Shown: piece after piece, positions 36,418 to 45,321 of the stretch
Layout of the letters: each line of letters starts with the position of its first letter
How positions within the stretch are numbered: the first letter of the stretch is position 1
DNA from: Salipiger bermudensis
GTDB taxonomy: Bacteria; Pseudomonadota; Alphaproteobacteria; Rhodobacterales; Rhodobacteraceae
Direction: 5' to 3'
Length of the DNA stretch: 64,000 bases
Assembly: GCF_019801965.1 (NCBI RefSeq)
Contig: NZ_JAHVIA010000003.1
Coordinates: 124,001 to 188,000 of the forward strand
Program-made: the position numbers and the translations under genes
The notes under the pieces: generated by a model
What the model saw: the letters and a program-made list of their open reading frames with translations, nothing else
What the model was told of the DNA's origin: nothing
The model's database searches: none

Positions 36418-37197
36418 GTGCGCGCATTTCTGGCGATCCTCACGATTTGCCTCTGTGGCCCGGTCTGGGCGGATGGCAGCCTGTTCTCGATGCAAAGCCG
36501 TCAGGATGGTCGGCCGTGGGAGGCGGTGGGGCGTCTCGAACTGGCCGGCAAGGCGTTCTGCACCGGCGCGCTGATCGCCCCCGATCTCGTCCTCACCGCC
36601 GCGCATTGCCTCTTCGACGTCGAGACCGGCGCCAAGATTCCCGCGGACCGGATCCAGTTTCTCGCCGGATGGCGCAGCGGGCGGGCCGCGGCCTATCGCC
36701 GGGTGCGCCGGACGATGGCGCATCCCGACTACGATTTCACCGCGCCCAGGGATGGTGACCGGGTCGGCACCGACATCGCACTGATCCAGCTGCAGCTTCC
36801 GATCCGCAACACCACCATCCGCCCCTTCCCCACCGGTCCGCATCCCGCGGTCGGCAGCGAGGTGAGCGTGGTCTCCTACGCGCATGACCGCTCCGAGGCG
36901 CCCTCCCTTCAGGGGCTCTGCGGCGTGCTCGATCGGCAGAGCCGAATGATGGTGCTGTCCTGCGAGGTCGATTTCGGCGCCTCCGGGTCGCCGGTCTTCT
37001 CCGGCCCCGAAGACGCGCCGGTGATCGTTTCGGTGATCTCGGCCAAAGCGCAGGCCGATGGCCGCCCGGTGGCGCTCGGGGCCGAGATCGGCAGCGCGCT
37101 GCAGGAGCTACGCGCTGCAATCGAGACTGACACTGTACGCCAGACAGTCAACGCCGGGATGCGGCGGGAAACGGGTGCAAAATTTATAACGCCCTGA
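36418..37197 (+). CDS. secreted trypsin-like serine protease, copy 1
   Basis: A 259-residue S1-family serine protease with signal peptide MRAFLAILTICLCGPVWA. The triad is intact: His63 in LTAAHC, Asp119 in TDIALI, Ser191 in GASGSPVF. The cysteine pair around the His loop (FCTGAL...AAHC) is present. GTG at 36418 gives eight bases to the AAGGGG site; a TTG at 36415 is the alternative. It acts in the periplasm or outside the cell. The second copy follows immediately, with about 21 bases between the stop and its first ATG. Confidence 0.88.
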   Translation: MRAFLAILTICLCGPVWADGSLFSMQSRQDGRPWEAVGRLELAGKAFCTGALIAPDLVLTAAHCLFDVETGAKIPADRIQFLAGWRSGRAAAYRRVRRTMAHPDYDFTAPRDGDRVGTDIALIQLQLPIRNTTIRPFPTGPHPAVGSEVSVVSYAHDRSEAPSLQGLCGVLDRQSRMMVLSCEVDFGASGSPVFSGPEDAPVIVSVISAKAQADGRPVALGAEIGSALQELRAAIETDTVRQTVNAGMRRETGAKFITP

Positions 37198-37217
37198 GAT
37201 ATCTCGCCGCCGTCGGC

Positions 37218-38018
37218 ATGGCACTTGCCAGCCTGAGCTCGGCCGCCGAGGCGCAGAGCCGCACGGCCTTCGACGTGATGGAGAGCCGCGGCGACATGCT
37301 CGGCTGGGAGGCGGTCGGACGGCTCGACCTGCCCGGCGGCTTCTGCACCGGCGCGCTGATCGCCCGCGATCTCGTGCTGACCGCGGCGCATTGCGTCTAC
37401 GACTCGGCAACCCGGCAGCCCCTGCCGGCCCGCGGCATGGTGTTCCGCGCCGGCTATCACCACGGCAGCGCCATCACCGAACGCCGGGTGCTGCGCTGGA
37501 CGGTCCCCGACCGCTACAGCGCCGAGCTGGCCGCCGGACAGGCAATGACCTCCGAGATCGCGGTGGCCACCGACGTGGCGCTGCTCAAGCTCGAGGCCCC
37601 GGTCTCGAGCGCCGAGGCCGATCCGTTCCGGGTGCACGAGACCCCATCCCCCGGCACCCGGGTCAGCGTCGTCTCCTATGGCCGCGGCCGCGAGGAGGTG
37701 CTCTCCCGCCAGCCCGATTGCGAGATCACCCAGCGCTACCGCGCCGACATCCTCGGCTTCGACTGCGACGTGACCTTCGGCTCCTCCGGCGCGCCGGTCT
37801 TCGTGCGTGAGAACGACCGGCTGCGCATCCTGTCGGTGGTGTCGTCCGGCAACGAAAGCGGGGAGGCCTACGGGCCGAGCCTGCCAAGCCTCTTGCGCGA
37901 GCTGTCGCAGCGGCTCAACCATGAGGATGCCCGCCCGAAGGTGACCACCGGGGCACGCCGCATCACCGTCGGCGGCAGCAACCGCGATGGCATCGGCGCG
38001 CGCTTCGTGAAGCCCTGA
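37218..38018 (+). CDS. secreted trypsin-like serine protease, copy 2
   Basis: A 266-residue S1-family paralog of copy 1, with the same GWEAVGRLDL start of the mature domain and intact triad: His58 in LTAAHC, Asp119 in TDVALL, Ser190 in GSSGAPVF. From the ATG at 37218 the signal peptide (MALASLSSAAEAQ) is too short. In-frame codons upstream read LRYLAAVG, which would complete it, but there is no ATG/GTG/TTG, only CTG at 37194 or ATT at 37182. The true start is therefore probably a rare codon overlapping the end of copy 1. Confidence 0.82.
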   Translation: MALASLSSAAEAQSRTAFDVMESRGDMLGWEAVGRLDLPGGFCTGALIARDLVLTAAHCVYDSATRQPLPARGMVFRAGYHHGSAITERRVLRWTVPDRYSAELAAGQAMTSEIAVATDVALLKLEAPVSSAEADPFRVHETPSPGTRVSVVSYGRGREEVLSRQPDCEITQRYRADILGFDCDVTFGSSGAPVFVRENDRLRILSVVSSGNESGEAYGPSLPSLLRELSQRLNHEDARPKVTTGARRITVGGSNRDGIGARFVKP

Positions 38019-38027
38019 CGCCGAGGT

Positions 38028-38056
38028 CTTGAAAGCCCGAATCCGCCTCCCCAACT
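38028..38056 (+). promoter_or_regulatory. RpoH-type heat-shock promoter of hsp20
   Basis: CTTGAA at 38028-38033, a 15-base spacer, and CCCCAACT at 38049-38056. This matches the sigma32 pattern CTTGAA...CCCCATNT except at one or two -10 positions. Transcription would start near 38062, leaving a leader of about 100 bases before hsp20. Confidence 0.55.
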
Positions 38057-38061
38057 AAGGG

Positions 38062-38164
38062 GTATCCGGGGTGCCTGTTGCAGGGCCCCGGACCGTTCAA
38101 GCCGCCTGTCCCATGCCGGGAAGGCGCATCACATATGGTATCGCTCAATGGAGGATGACCCATG
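38062..38164 (+). ncRNA. ROSE-type RNA thermometer in the hsp20 leader
   Basis: The leader's last hairpin spans about 38135-38163. UCGCUC (38141-38146) pairs with GAGGA of the ribosome site (38151-38155) across an AAUG loop, including the G-G opposition and the unpaired pyrimidine typical of the ROSE motif U(U/C)GCU. Outer pairs AUGGU / ACCCAU also cover the start codon. Upstream hairpins are possible in 38062-38130. ROSE elements melt with heat and control small heat-shock genes in alphaproteobacteria. The fold was drawn by hand. Confidence 0.6.
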
Positions 38165-38638
38165 CGTCACTTTGATTTCGCACCGCTTTACCGCGCAACC
38201 GTCGGTTTTGACCAGATTGCCGACCTTATGGACCGGGCGCTGACCAGCGACGTCGCGCAGCCGACCTATCCGCCCTACAACATCGAGAAGACCGCTGCAG
38301 ATGCCTACCGCATCTCGATCGCCGTCGCCGGCTTCTCGGATGACGACCTGTCGGTCGAGGTGAAGGAGCATCAGCTCGTCGTGTCGGCCCGCAAGGCAGA
38401 GGAGGACGAAGCCCGCACCTACCTGCACCGCGGCATCGCCACCCGCGCCTTCGAGCGCCGCTTCACCCTCGCCGACCACGTGCGCGTGACCGGCGCGGTG
38501 CACGAGAACGGCATGCTGCATATCGACCTCAAGCGCGAGATCCCCGAGGCGCTGAAACCGCGCCGCATCCAGATCGCCCGCGCCTCCGAGACCCCGGCGC
38601 TGGAGAAGGACGTGGTCGACAGCACATCGGTCAACTGA
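38162..38638 (+). CDS. Hsp20 family small heat-shock protein
   Basis: A 158-residue small heat-shock protein (IbpA type) that holds unfolded proteins for refolding. The alpha-crystallin domain spans about 35-130: PPYNIEKTAADAYRISIAVAGF, the DLSVEVKEHQLVVSARK block, RGIATRAFERRFTLADHV and NGMLHIDLKREIPE. The N-terminal MRHFDFAPLYRATVGFDQ matches alphaproteobacterial IbpA. GGAGGATG precedes the ATG. The leader carries an RpoH-type promoter and a ROSE-type thermometer, and a terminator follows. Confidence 0.95.
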   Translation: MRHFDFAPLYRATVGFDQIADLMDRALTSDVAQPTYPPYNIEKTAADAYRISIAVAGFSDDDLSVEVKEHQLVVSARKAEEDEARTYLHRGIATRAFERRFTLADHVRVTGAVHENGMLHIDLKREIPEALKPRRIQIARASETPALEKDVVDSTSVN

Positions 38639-38659
38639 TCGTCCGCTGACAGAGGTTGC

Positions 38660-38688
38660 AAGGCCCCGGCATCCGCCGGGGCCTTTTC
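38660..38688 (+). terminator. rho-independent terminator of hsp20
   Basis: AAGGCCCCGGC-ATCC-GCCGGGGCCTTTT, an 11-base perfect stem with a four-base loop and T run, 22 bases after the hsp20 stop. Confidence 0.9.
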
Positions 38689-38860
38689 GTATGTGCACGA
38701 GCGCGGCCCCTCGCGATGACCCATCGCCGGAGCGCCGGGCCCGCCCCCCTCAGGCCGACCGATCACGCCTCTTTCACGCCAGCCCCCAGCCCTCCCGAAA
38801 GAAGCCGCGTCCCGCTTGCAGTTCCGGAACGGAAGAAGGCTCCCGTCCCGCTTGAAGGCC

Positions 38861-38900
38861 GGAAACGAAAGAAGGCGCCGCAATCGCTTGCGGCGCCTTC
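38861..38900 (-). terminator. rho-independent terminator of lon
   Basis: A 13-base perfect stem (GAAGGCGCCGCAA and complement, 38871-38900) with loop TCGC. On the minus strand it is followed by TTTCGTTTCC. It sits 24 bases after the lon stop. Confidence 0.85.
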
Positions 38901-38923
38901 CCTATGCTTGCTCTGGAACAGCC

Positions 38924-41329
38924 TCAGTGCGCGGTGGCACCGGCGGCAGTGTCCTCGCCCTTGGCCAGGGCCGCGGCAGCCTCCTCGGCCTCCTCGTCCC
39001 ACTCGATGGGCTCGGGCTTGCCGATCAGCGCGATCTCGAGAACCTCCGACACGTGCTTGACGGGGATGATCTCCAGCCCTTCCTTCACGTTGTCGGGCAG
39101 CTCGGCCAGATCCTTCTCGTTCTCTTCAGGGATGAGAACGGTCTTGATCCCGCCGCGCAGCGCCGCGAGCAGCTTCTCCTTCAGGCCACCGATGGCCGAG
39201 GCATTGCCGCGCAGGGTGACCTCGCCGGTCATGGCGATGTCCTTGCGCACCGGCAGCCCGGTCAGCACCGAGACGATCGCGGTCACCATGGCCAGACCCG
39301 CCGAGGGGCCGTCCTTCGGCGTCGCGCCATCGGGCACGTGAACGTGGATGTCCCACTTGTCGAAGCGCGGCGGCTTGACCCCGATCTGCGGCGCGATGGA
39401 GCGCACGTAGGAGGACGCGGCCTCGATGCTCTCCTTCATCACGTCGCCGAGCTTGCCGGTGGTCTTCATGCGGCCCTTGCCGGGCAGCTTCAGCGCCTCG
39501 ATGTGCAGCAGGTCGCCGCCCACGGAGGTGTAGGCAAGCCCCGTCACCACGCCGACCTGGCTCTCATCTTCCGCCAGACCGTAGCGATACTTCCGAACGC
39601 CGAGGAAATCGTCGAGGTTCTCCGGCGTCACCGTGACCTCTTCGGCTTCCTTCTTGACGATCTTCGTCACCGCCTTGCGGGCCAGGCGCGCGATCTCGCG
39701 CTCGAGGTTCCGCACACCCGCCTCGCGGGTGTAGTAGCGGATGATGTCGGTCAGCGCCTCGTCGGTGAGGGTGAACTCGCCCTTCTTCAGCCCGTGCGCC
39801 TTGATCTGCTTGCCCAGCAGGTGGCGCTTGGCAATCTCGGCCTTCTCGTCCTCGGTGTAGCCCGAGAGCGGGATGATCTCCATGCGGTCGAGCAGCGGCC
39901 CGGGCATGTTGTAGGAGTTCGACGTGGTGACGAACATCACGTTCGACAGGTCGTACTCCACCTCGAGATAGTGGTCGACGAAGGTGCCGTTCTGCTCCGG
40001 ATCAAGCACTTCCAGCATCGCCGAGGCCGGGTCGCCACGGAAGTCCTGGCCCATCTTGTCGATCTCGTCGAGCAGGATGAGAGGGTTCGTGGTCTTGGCC
40101 TTCTTCAGCGCCTGGATGATCTTGCCCGGCATCGAGCCGATATAGGTCCGGCGGTGACCGCGGATCTCGGACTCGTCACGCACGCCACCCAGCGAGATGC
40201 GGATGAACTCGCGCCCGGTGGCCTTCGCCATCGACTTGCCGAGCGAGGTCTTGCCGACACCCGGCGGGCCGACGAGGCAGAGGATCGGGCCCTTGAGCTT
40301 CTGGCTGCGCGCCTGAACCGCGAGATACTCGACGATGCGCTCCTTGACCTTCTCGAGGCTGTAATGATCGTGATCGAGCACGTCCTGCGCCCGGCCGAGA
40401 TCCTTCTTCACGCGCGACTTGGTGCCCCACGGGATCGACAGCATCCAGTCGAGATAGTTGCGCACCACCGTGGCCTCGGCCGACATGGGCGACATGTTGC
40501 GCAGCTTCTTGAGCTCTGCATCGGCCTTCTCGCGTGCCTCTTTCGAGAGCTTGGTGGCCTCGATGCGCTCCGCCAGCTCGTTGACCTCGTTCTGGCCATC
40601 CTCGCCATCGCCGAGCTCCTTCTGAATGGCCTTCATCTGCTCATTCAGATAGTACTCGCGCTGGGTCTTCTCCATCTGGCTCTTGACGCGGGTCTTGATC
40701 TTCTTCTCGACCTGCAGAACCGACAGCTCGCCCTGCATCAGGCCATAGACCTTCTCCAGCCGCTCGCTGATCGGCAGCGTCTCCAGAAGCTCCTGCTTCT
40801 GCTCCACCTCGATGCCGAGATGGCCCGCGACGAGGTCGGCGAGCTTGGCCGGCTCGGTGGTCTCGGAGACCGCCGAAAGCGCCTCTTCGGGGATGTTCTT
40901 CTTGACCTTGGCGTAGCGCTCGAACTCTTCACCGACGGTGCGCACCAGCGCCTGGATGGCGGCGGGATCGCCGGGCATCTCGGCCACGTGCTCGGCCTTG
41001 GCCTCGAAGAACTCGTCGTTCTCGAGATATTCGGTGATCTTCACGCGGGATTGCCCCTCGACCAGCACCTTCACGGTGCCGTCGGGCAGCTTCAGGAGCT
41101 GCAGGACGTTGGCCAGCACACCAGCGCGGTAGATGCCATCGCTGCTGGGATCGTCGACCGCGGGGTCGACCTGGGCGGCAAGCAGAATCTGCTTGTCGTC
41201 GGCCATGACCTCCTCGAGCGCCTTCACCGACTTCTCGCGCCCAACGAAAAGCGGCACGATCATGTGCGGGAACACGACGATGTCGCGAAGCGGCAGCACG
41301 GGATAGGAGGAATTGAGAGGCTGTTGCAT
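38924..41329 (-). CDS. lon: ATP-dependent protease Lon
   Basis: An 801-residue Lon protease, hexameric, degrading damaged and regulatory proteins in the cytosol. Order: N-terminal substrate domain beginning [27 protein letters not shown]+ module with [13 protein letters not shown] (Walker A, about 355-367) and LLDEIDKM (Walker B); and the protease domain with Ser676 in DGPSAGLAM and the partner Lys 42-43 residues later. The ATG at 41329 has AAGGA six bases upstream; the ATG at 41335 is too close to it. It is monocistronic, with an RpoH-type promoter and its own terminator. Confidence 0.98.
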   Translation of the reverse strand: MQQPLNSSYPVLPLRDIVVFPHMIVPLFVGREKSVKALEEVMADDKQILLAAQVDPAVDDPSSDGIYRAGVLANVLQLLKLPDGTVKVLVEGQSRVKITEYLENDEFFEAKAEHVAEMPGDPAAIQALVRTVGEEFERYAKVKKNIPEEALSAVSETTEPAKLADLVAGHLGIEVEQKQELLETLPISERLEKVYGLMQGELSVLQVEKKIKTRVKSQMEKTQREYYLNEQMKAIQKELGDGEDGQNEVNELAERIEATKLSKEAREKADAELKKLRNMSPMSAEATVVRNYLDWMLSIPWGTKSRVKKDLGRAQDVLDHDHYSLEKVKERIVEYLAVQARSQKLKGPILCLVGPPGVGKTSLGKSMAKATGREFIRISLGGVRDESEIRGHRRTYIGSMPGKIIQALKKAKTTNPLILLDEIDKMGQDFRGDPASAMLEVLDPEQNGTFVDHYLEVEYDLSNVMFVTTSNSYNMPGPLLDRMEIIPLSGYTEDEKAEIAKRHLLGKQIKAHGLKKGEFTLTDEALTDIIRYYTREAGVRNLEREIARLARKAVTKIVKKEAEEVTVTPENLDDFLGVRKYRYGLAEDESQVGVVTGLAYTSVGGDLLHIEALKLPGKGRMKTTGKLGDVMKESIEAASSYVRSIAPQIGVKPPRFDKWDIHVHVPDGATPKDGPSAGLAMVTAIVSVLTGLPVRKDIAMTGEVTLRGNASAIGGLKEKLLAALRGGIKTVLIPEENEKDLAELPDNVKEGLEIIPVKHVSEVLEIALIGKPEPIEWDEEAEEAAAALAKGEDTAAGATAH

Positions 41330-41406
41330 AAGCATTCCTTCGTCTTGGCAGGATGGCCCGGCCCCGGTTCTCCGGCGGCTCCCGCCATCCCCTGTCTCGG
41401 AAATTA

Positions 41407-41435
41407 AGGTGGGGTCACGCCCTGCGGAAATCAAC
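41407..41435 (-). promoter_or_regulatory. putative RpoH-type promoter of lon
   Basis: On the minus strand, GTTGAT (41435-41430), a 15-base spacer and CCCCACCT (41414-41407). Element type and spacing equal those of the hsp20 promoter at 38028-38056. It lies about 80 bases upstream of the lon start, as expected for a heat-shock gene. The -35 is weaker than consensus. Confidence 0.45.
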
Positions 41436-41588
41436 CGCGCCTCGCTCCGGTCACGGCAGCATGAACAAGCGCGGCAAGCGCCGCAAGACGACTTTTGCAG
41501 GATTGCACCGAAAACACCGCCGGACAGGCGGATCGCCGCGTCACGGGGCGCGGAGGATGTGATCGGCGCATGGCGTTGCGGAAAGGGT

Positions 41589-41618
41589 GCGGATGCGGCC
41601 CTGATCGGTCGCATCCGC
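41589..41618 (-). terminator. hairpin after small gene 41627-41809
   Basis: GCGGATGCG at 41589-41597 pairs with CGCATCCGC at 41610-41618. On the minus strand it follows the stop of the 60-residue protein by eight bases and is followed by CACCCTTTCC. The T run is poor, so termination is likely but not certain. Confidence 0.5.
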
Positions 41619-41626
41619 CGGTGGGC

Positions 41627-41809
41627 TCAGCCCTTGTCCTCGGTCTTGTCCTCGGCCTTGGACTGGGCGGCTTTCATCCGCGCCAGCAGCTCGGCCTTGC
41701 TGGCCGCTTTGCCGGCGGTGCTGGACTTGCCCTTGGGCGCATCCTTGTGGCGGTCGTAGCGCGGGGCGTTGCTGCCCGGGCGCGCGCCGCCCGATTTCGA
41801 GTAATCCAT
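41627..41809 (-). CDS. small basic hydrophilic protein
   Basis: A 60-residue, strongly charged protein rich in Lys, Ala and Ser: MDYSKSGGARPGSNAPRYD at the start and a KAELLARMKAAQSKAED helix toward the end. The AAGGAG site lies eight bases before the ATG at 41809, which decides against a 79-residue extension. No domain is recognised; such short disordered proteins recur in Rhodobacteraceae. It could bind nucleic acid, but that is conjecture. It is a single gene with its own hairpin terminator. Confidence 0.72.
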   Translation of the reverse strand: MDYSKSGGARPGSNAPRYDRHKDAPKGKSSTAGKAASKAELLARMKAAQSKAEDKTEDKG

Positions 41810-41881
41810 GATCCGGCTCCTTGCCGCGAGTGCAGGCCCCGCTATTGCCGCAAGGCGGGGGCCCACACAAGCATAACCGGA

Positions 41882-42976
41882 TCAGGCGGCCTCGTCTTCC
41901 AGCGTCGGATAGTCGATCAGCCCCTCGGCGCCGCCACCGTAGAAGGTGCTCTGGTCGCCCGCGTTGAGCGGCGCGTCGCGGCGCAGACGGTCGACGAGAT
42001 CCGGGTTCGCGATGAACGGACGACCAAAGGCCACCAGCTCGGCGTCGCCGTTTTCGACGGTCTTCAGCGCCAGTTCGCGGTCATAGCCGTTGTTGGCCAT
42101 GTAGGCGCCATCGAAGAGCTTGCGCAGGGCGGCGATGCTCTGGCCTTCCTCGAGTTCGCGCGAACCGCCGGTGGCGCCTTCGACCATGTGCAGATAGGCG
42201 AGGCCATAGGCGTTGAGCTTCGGCACCACGTATTCGAAATCCGCCTGCGGGTCGGCGTCGTCGATGCCGTTGGCCGGCGAGAAGGGCGACAGGCGCAGTC
42301 CGGTGCGGTCGCCGCCGATCTCGTCGGTCACCGCGTCGAGCACCTCGAAGAGGAAGCGTGCCCGGTTCTCGATCGAGCCGCCATAGGCGTCATCGCGCTG
42401 GTTGGCCCCGGTCTTGAGGAACTGGTCGATCAGGTAGCCATTGGCGCCGTGCACCTCGACCCCGTCGAAACCCGCCTTGATCGCGAAGGCGGCGGCCTTG
42501 CGATAATCCTCGACCGTCGCCTTGATCTCGGCCTCGGTCAGCGCGCGCGGCTCGGAGGTATCCTCGAAGCCGTTTTGGGTGAAGGTCTGGACGCCTGCGG
42601 AAATCGCCGAGGGCGCCACGGGGGCCTGCCCGCCGGGCTGCAGCGACGTGTGCGAGATCCGGCCCACGTGCCAGAGCTGCACGACGATCCTGCCGCCATC
42701 CTCGTGCACCGCGTCGGTCACGCGCTTCCACGCCGCGGCCTGCGCCTCGGTGTGGATGCCGGGCGTCTGGATATAGCCCTTGCCGGCGGGCGAGATCTGC
42801 GTCGCCTCGGTGATGATCAGGCCGGCGCTGGCGCGCTGGCGGTAATACTCGACGTGCAGATCGTTGACGGTGCCGTCTACGTCATCGGCACGGTTGCGGG
42901 TCAGCGGGGCCATCACGATGCGGTTGCTCATCTCGATGGCGCCGGCGGTATACTTGCTGAACAGGGCTTCGGTCAT
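41882..42976 (-). CDS. Old Yellow Enzyme family alkene reductase
   Basis: A 364-residue FMN-dependent NAD(P)H:flavin oxidoreductase of the Old Yellow Enzyme family (NemA/XenB-like). MAPLTRNRA at about 22-30 is the FMN-binding N-terminus; QLWHVGRISH supplies an active-site region; VEVHGANGYLIDQFL, the NRARFLFEVLDAV block and AFGRPFIANPDLV are signature blocks. It reduces activated C=C bonds, nitro compounds or similar electrophiles. The ATG at 42976 has AAAGGAC seven bases upstream; an ATG at 42982 abuts that site. It is monocistronic. Confidence 0.95.
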   Translation of the reverse strand: MTEALFSKYTAGAIEMSNRIVMAPLTRNRADDVDGTVNDLHVEYYRQRASAGLIITEATQISPAGKGYIQTPGIHTEAQAAAWKRVTDAVHEDGGRIVVQLWHVGRISHTSLQPGGQAPVAPSAISAGVQTFTQNGFEDTSEPRALTEAEIKATVEDYRKAAAFAIKAGFDGVEVHGANGYLIDQFLKTGANQRDDAYGGSIENRARFLFEVLDAVTDEIGGDRTGLRLSPFSPANGIDDADPQADFEYVVPKLNAYGLAYLHMVEGATGGSRELEEGQSIAALRKLFDGAYMANNGYDRELALKTVENGDAELVAFGRPFIANPDLVDRLRRDAPLNAGDQSTFYGGGAEGLIDYPTLEDEAA

Positions 42977-43142
42977 GGTCATGTCCTTTCGCGCTCGGGC
43001 CGGGAAGCGGCCCTCCCTTGGTTCGGAGGCAGGACATAGGTGCGATCCGCGCCGCGACAATGCCGCGAGCTGTTGGCCAGCGCACATAACGCGATCACGA
43101 GTGCATGATCATTCGCAATCTGCACAACGCGCAGCCATCGAC

Positions 43143-43174
43143 CGCAAAACGGCGCGCCCTTGAGAGGCGCGCCG
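43143..43174 (-). terminator. rho-independent terminator of the PRC-barrel gene
   Basis: Stem CGGCGCGCC / GGCGCGCCG (43150-43174) with loop CTTGAGA. On the minus strand TTTTGCGG follows. It lies 28 bases after the stop of the gene at 43203-43526. Confidence 0.78.
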
Positions 43175-43202
43175 CAAAGTCAGGCTGTCCTGCCGGTGAG
43201 GC

Positions 43203-43526
43203 TCAGTCGTCCCACTTGGGGAGTTCGGAGAGCTCCTCGGCGGTCATCAGCGTGCTGTAATTGCCGCTGTCGAAGGTGAGATCGTCGAGCGAGACGACGA
43301 TGTCCTCGTCGCCGATGTCGAGAAAGCCACCCGCTTCGACCACGGCCGCGACCGGGATGCCGGTGACGTCGACGAGGATTTCCTCGACCTCGCCGATCTT
43401 GCTGCCATCGGGGCCAAGCACGTCCGCGTCATCGACGCTGTAAAGCGAGGACATGTCGACGCTCTGCGCGGCGGCGGCGCCGGTCATGAGGATCAACGAG
43501 AGGGCGGGGAGAGTGATGTGACGCAT
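43203..43526 (-). CDS. exported PRC-barrel domain protein
   Basis: A 107-residue protein with signal peptide MRHITLPALSLILMTGAAAA and a PRC-barrel domain (LYSVDDADVLGPDGSKIGEVEEI...IPVAAVVEAGGFLDIGDEDIVV). PRC barrels bind RNA or proteins in the cytosol, but the exported alphaproteobacterial form has no defined partner. AGGAGGCACC precedes the ATG at 43526. The mature protein is acidic and lacks cysteine. It has its own terminator and is separated by 171 bases from the SH3 protein gene on the same strand. Confidence 0.9.
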   Translation of the reverse strand: MRHITLPALSLILMTGAAAAQSVDMSSLYSVDDADVLGPDGSKIGEVEEILVDVTGIPVAAVVEAGGFLDIGDEDIVVSLDDLTFDSGNYSTLMTAEELSELPKWDD

Positions 43527-43697
43527 GGTGCCTCCTATTTGGCGTGTCTTCACTCTCCCAATGCCGGCGGCCCCGCCCGGGTTCCGCGATCGGCCGCACT
43601 CTTCGCTGCGGTCACGGCGGCGCGAAGCCCCCATCGGCGCCGCCTCGGCCACGCATGCCCTGCAGCCAGCGCTGCATCACGGCGCGGGCGCTCGGCG

Positions 43698-44309
43698 TCA
43701 GTTCGGCGTGAGCGTGCAGCAGCCGGTGACCGCCCGGCTGATCTTGCCGGTCAGGATCAGCGTCGCGTCGAGCCCGTAGAGCCGGTCGGACATGCCGTCG
43801 CTGCAGGCCGCATCCGGGGTCATGACGAGGATCGCCTGAAGATCGGGCGCCGCGGCCACGGAGACGAAGGGGTGCAGGCCCGCCTCCACCCGCCGGGTCT
43901 CGCCGGCGAGAAGATCGAGCGGGTCTTCGCCCAGCGCCGAGAAGGTCGCGACCTTGTCGGATTCGACCCGGTAGCTCCAGAACGGCTCGTTGCCGAAGCA
44001 GCCCACCTCGGCGGCGTCGGGCATGGCGCTGCCGGGCTGCATGGCGAGGAAGGAGAGCGAGGCCCAGCCGCTGCCCTCGCCGGTGTTGAGCCGGCCCCAG
44101 GTGCCGGCCTCGTTGATGGCGGTGATCTCGATATCGGTGGCGTCGGGCGCCAGCGTGCCGATCTGCGCGGCGCCGGGCTCGGGGGCGGCACGGATGTTGA
44201 GCTGGTCATCGCCGGCCACGCCGGTCACGTCATAAAGCGCGGGCGCGTCCTGTGCGGCGCTCGCCCCCGCAAGACAGGTGGCCAAGCAAAACAGTGCATA
44301 TCTGAACAT
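43698..44309 (-). CDS. secreted SH3-domain protein (COG3650-like)
   Basis: A 203-residue exported protein: signal peptide MFRYALFCLATCLAGASA, then a bacterial SH3 domain (YDVTGVAGDDQLNIRAAP through GSGWASLSFL, about 26-90). A COG3650-type region follows, with VGCFGNEPFWSYRVE and AACSDGMSDRLYG containing paired cysteines and a final CC. The second region is found in periplasmic proteins of unknown role. AAAGGAGGG precedes the ATG. No neighbour suggests a pathway. Confidence 0.87.
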   Translation of the reverse strand: MFRYALFCLATCLAGASAAQDAPALYDVTGVAGDDQLNIRAAPEPGAAQIGTLAPDATDIEITAINEAGTWGRLNTGEGSGWASLSFLAMQPGSAMPDAAEVGCFGNEPFWSYRVESDKVATFSALGEDPLDLLAGETRRVEAGLHPFVSVAAAPDLQAILVMTPDAACSDGMSDRLYGLDATLILTGKISRAVTGCCTLTPN

Positions 44310-44367
44310 CGGTTGCCCTCCTTTGAGACGTTTGAACTCTTGGGATGCCCTCGCGGGAAGCCGCGCC

Positions 44368-45198
44368 TCAGCGCCGCGCGCTCCAGCTCGCCGAGGCGTG
44401 CTTGCGCGTATAGAACTCCCCCATGAGGCCGATCATGATGAGAACCAGCGACAGGTACAGCGCGTATTCCCATTCGGAATTGCGTGGGTTGTAATCGACG
44501 AAGGCATAGCCGCGCGACTGGTCGATGGTGTGGAACAGCGGGTTCCAGTCGAACATCACCAGCATGTAGCTGGGCAGCGTGTTGGCCACGAACATCTTTC
44601 CTGAAGCGATCATGTTGGCGCGCTGGTAGACCGTCGACAGGATCTGCACCGGCGTCGGGAACCACGGCTTCGCGGCCAGGAACACCATGCCGATCGCCGC
44701 CCCCGAGAACCACGACAGCAGGATCATCGCGAGGCAGCCGATGGGATCGTGGATCTCCTGCATGACGAAGGGATTGAAGGCCACGTCATAGACGAAGAGG
44801 ATGAACACCAGGCTGAGGATCTGGATGTAGAGCGTGCTCAGCATCGCCGAGGCGATGGCGATGGCGGTGTTCATCGGCGCGTGCTGCATCATCGGGCTCG
44901 CCGGCCCCTCGGAGCCCACCACCGCGCTCAGCGTCTTGGTGTGGGTCATGTAGAGGAAGACGCCGGTCATGATGTAGATCATGAAATCGCCCCGGATCGC
45001 GGTGCTGCGCATGCCGAGGATCTGGAACATGAAGTAGAAGGCCAGCACGAAGATGATGGTCTGCAGCATGTTCATGAAGATCGCCATGAACGCGTTGCCG
45101 TGGGTCCGGCGGACGGCGCGCACCGAGTTGTGGTAGATCAACTCCGAGATGTAGAGCGCGGAACCCAGCCGCGAGCGCGGCTTCGTGGTCTGAAACAT
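44368..45198 (-). CDS. ABC-2 type transport permease (polysaccharide export type)
   Basis: A 276-residue inner-membrane permease of the ABC-2 family, similar in layout to KpsM/Wzm polysaccharide exporters. Six helices are visible, beginning about residue 40 (FMAIFMNMLQTIIFVLAFYFMF) and ending about 260. SGAAIGMVFLAAKPWFPT and ASGKMFVANTLPSYMLVMFDWNPLFHTID are the recognisable late blocks. No ATP-binding subunit gene lies beside it, so it must pair with an ATPase encoded elsewhere. It is divergent from cysQ, with 123 bases between starts. It probably exports the glycan made by the genes to its right. Confidence 0.85.
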   Translation of the reverse strand: MFQTTKPRSRLGSALYISELIYHNSVRAVRRTHGNAFMAIFMNMLQTIIFVLAFYFMFQILGMRSTAIRGDFMIYIMTGVFLYMTHTKTLSAVVGSEGPASPMMQHAPMNTAIAIASAMLSTLYIQILSLVFILFVYDVAFNPFVMQEIHDPIGCLAMILLSWFSGAAIGMVFLAAKPWFPTPVQILSTVYQRANMIASGKMFVANTLPSYMLVMFDWNPLFHTIDQSRGYAFVDYNPRNSEWEYALYLSLVLIMIGLMGEFYTRKHASASWSARR

Positions 45199-45321
45199 GG
45201 CAAAACTGCTCCGGTGCCAGCGGGGGCGACGGGTCTTTCTTGCCCATCTTCAATCAGGAAAGCATAAGGAAACGTGGCTGCCAACGCAAACATTGCGCCG
45301 CCGCGGTAAAGGAGAACCACT

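Noticed and set aside
39000-41407. Long plus-strand open frame across lon
   Set aside because: It is the mirror frame of lon, with repetitive Leu/His/Arg composition and no ribosome site.
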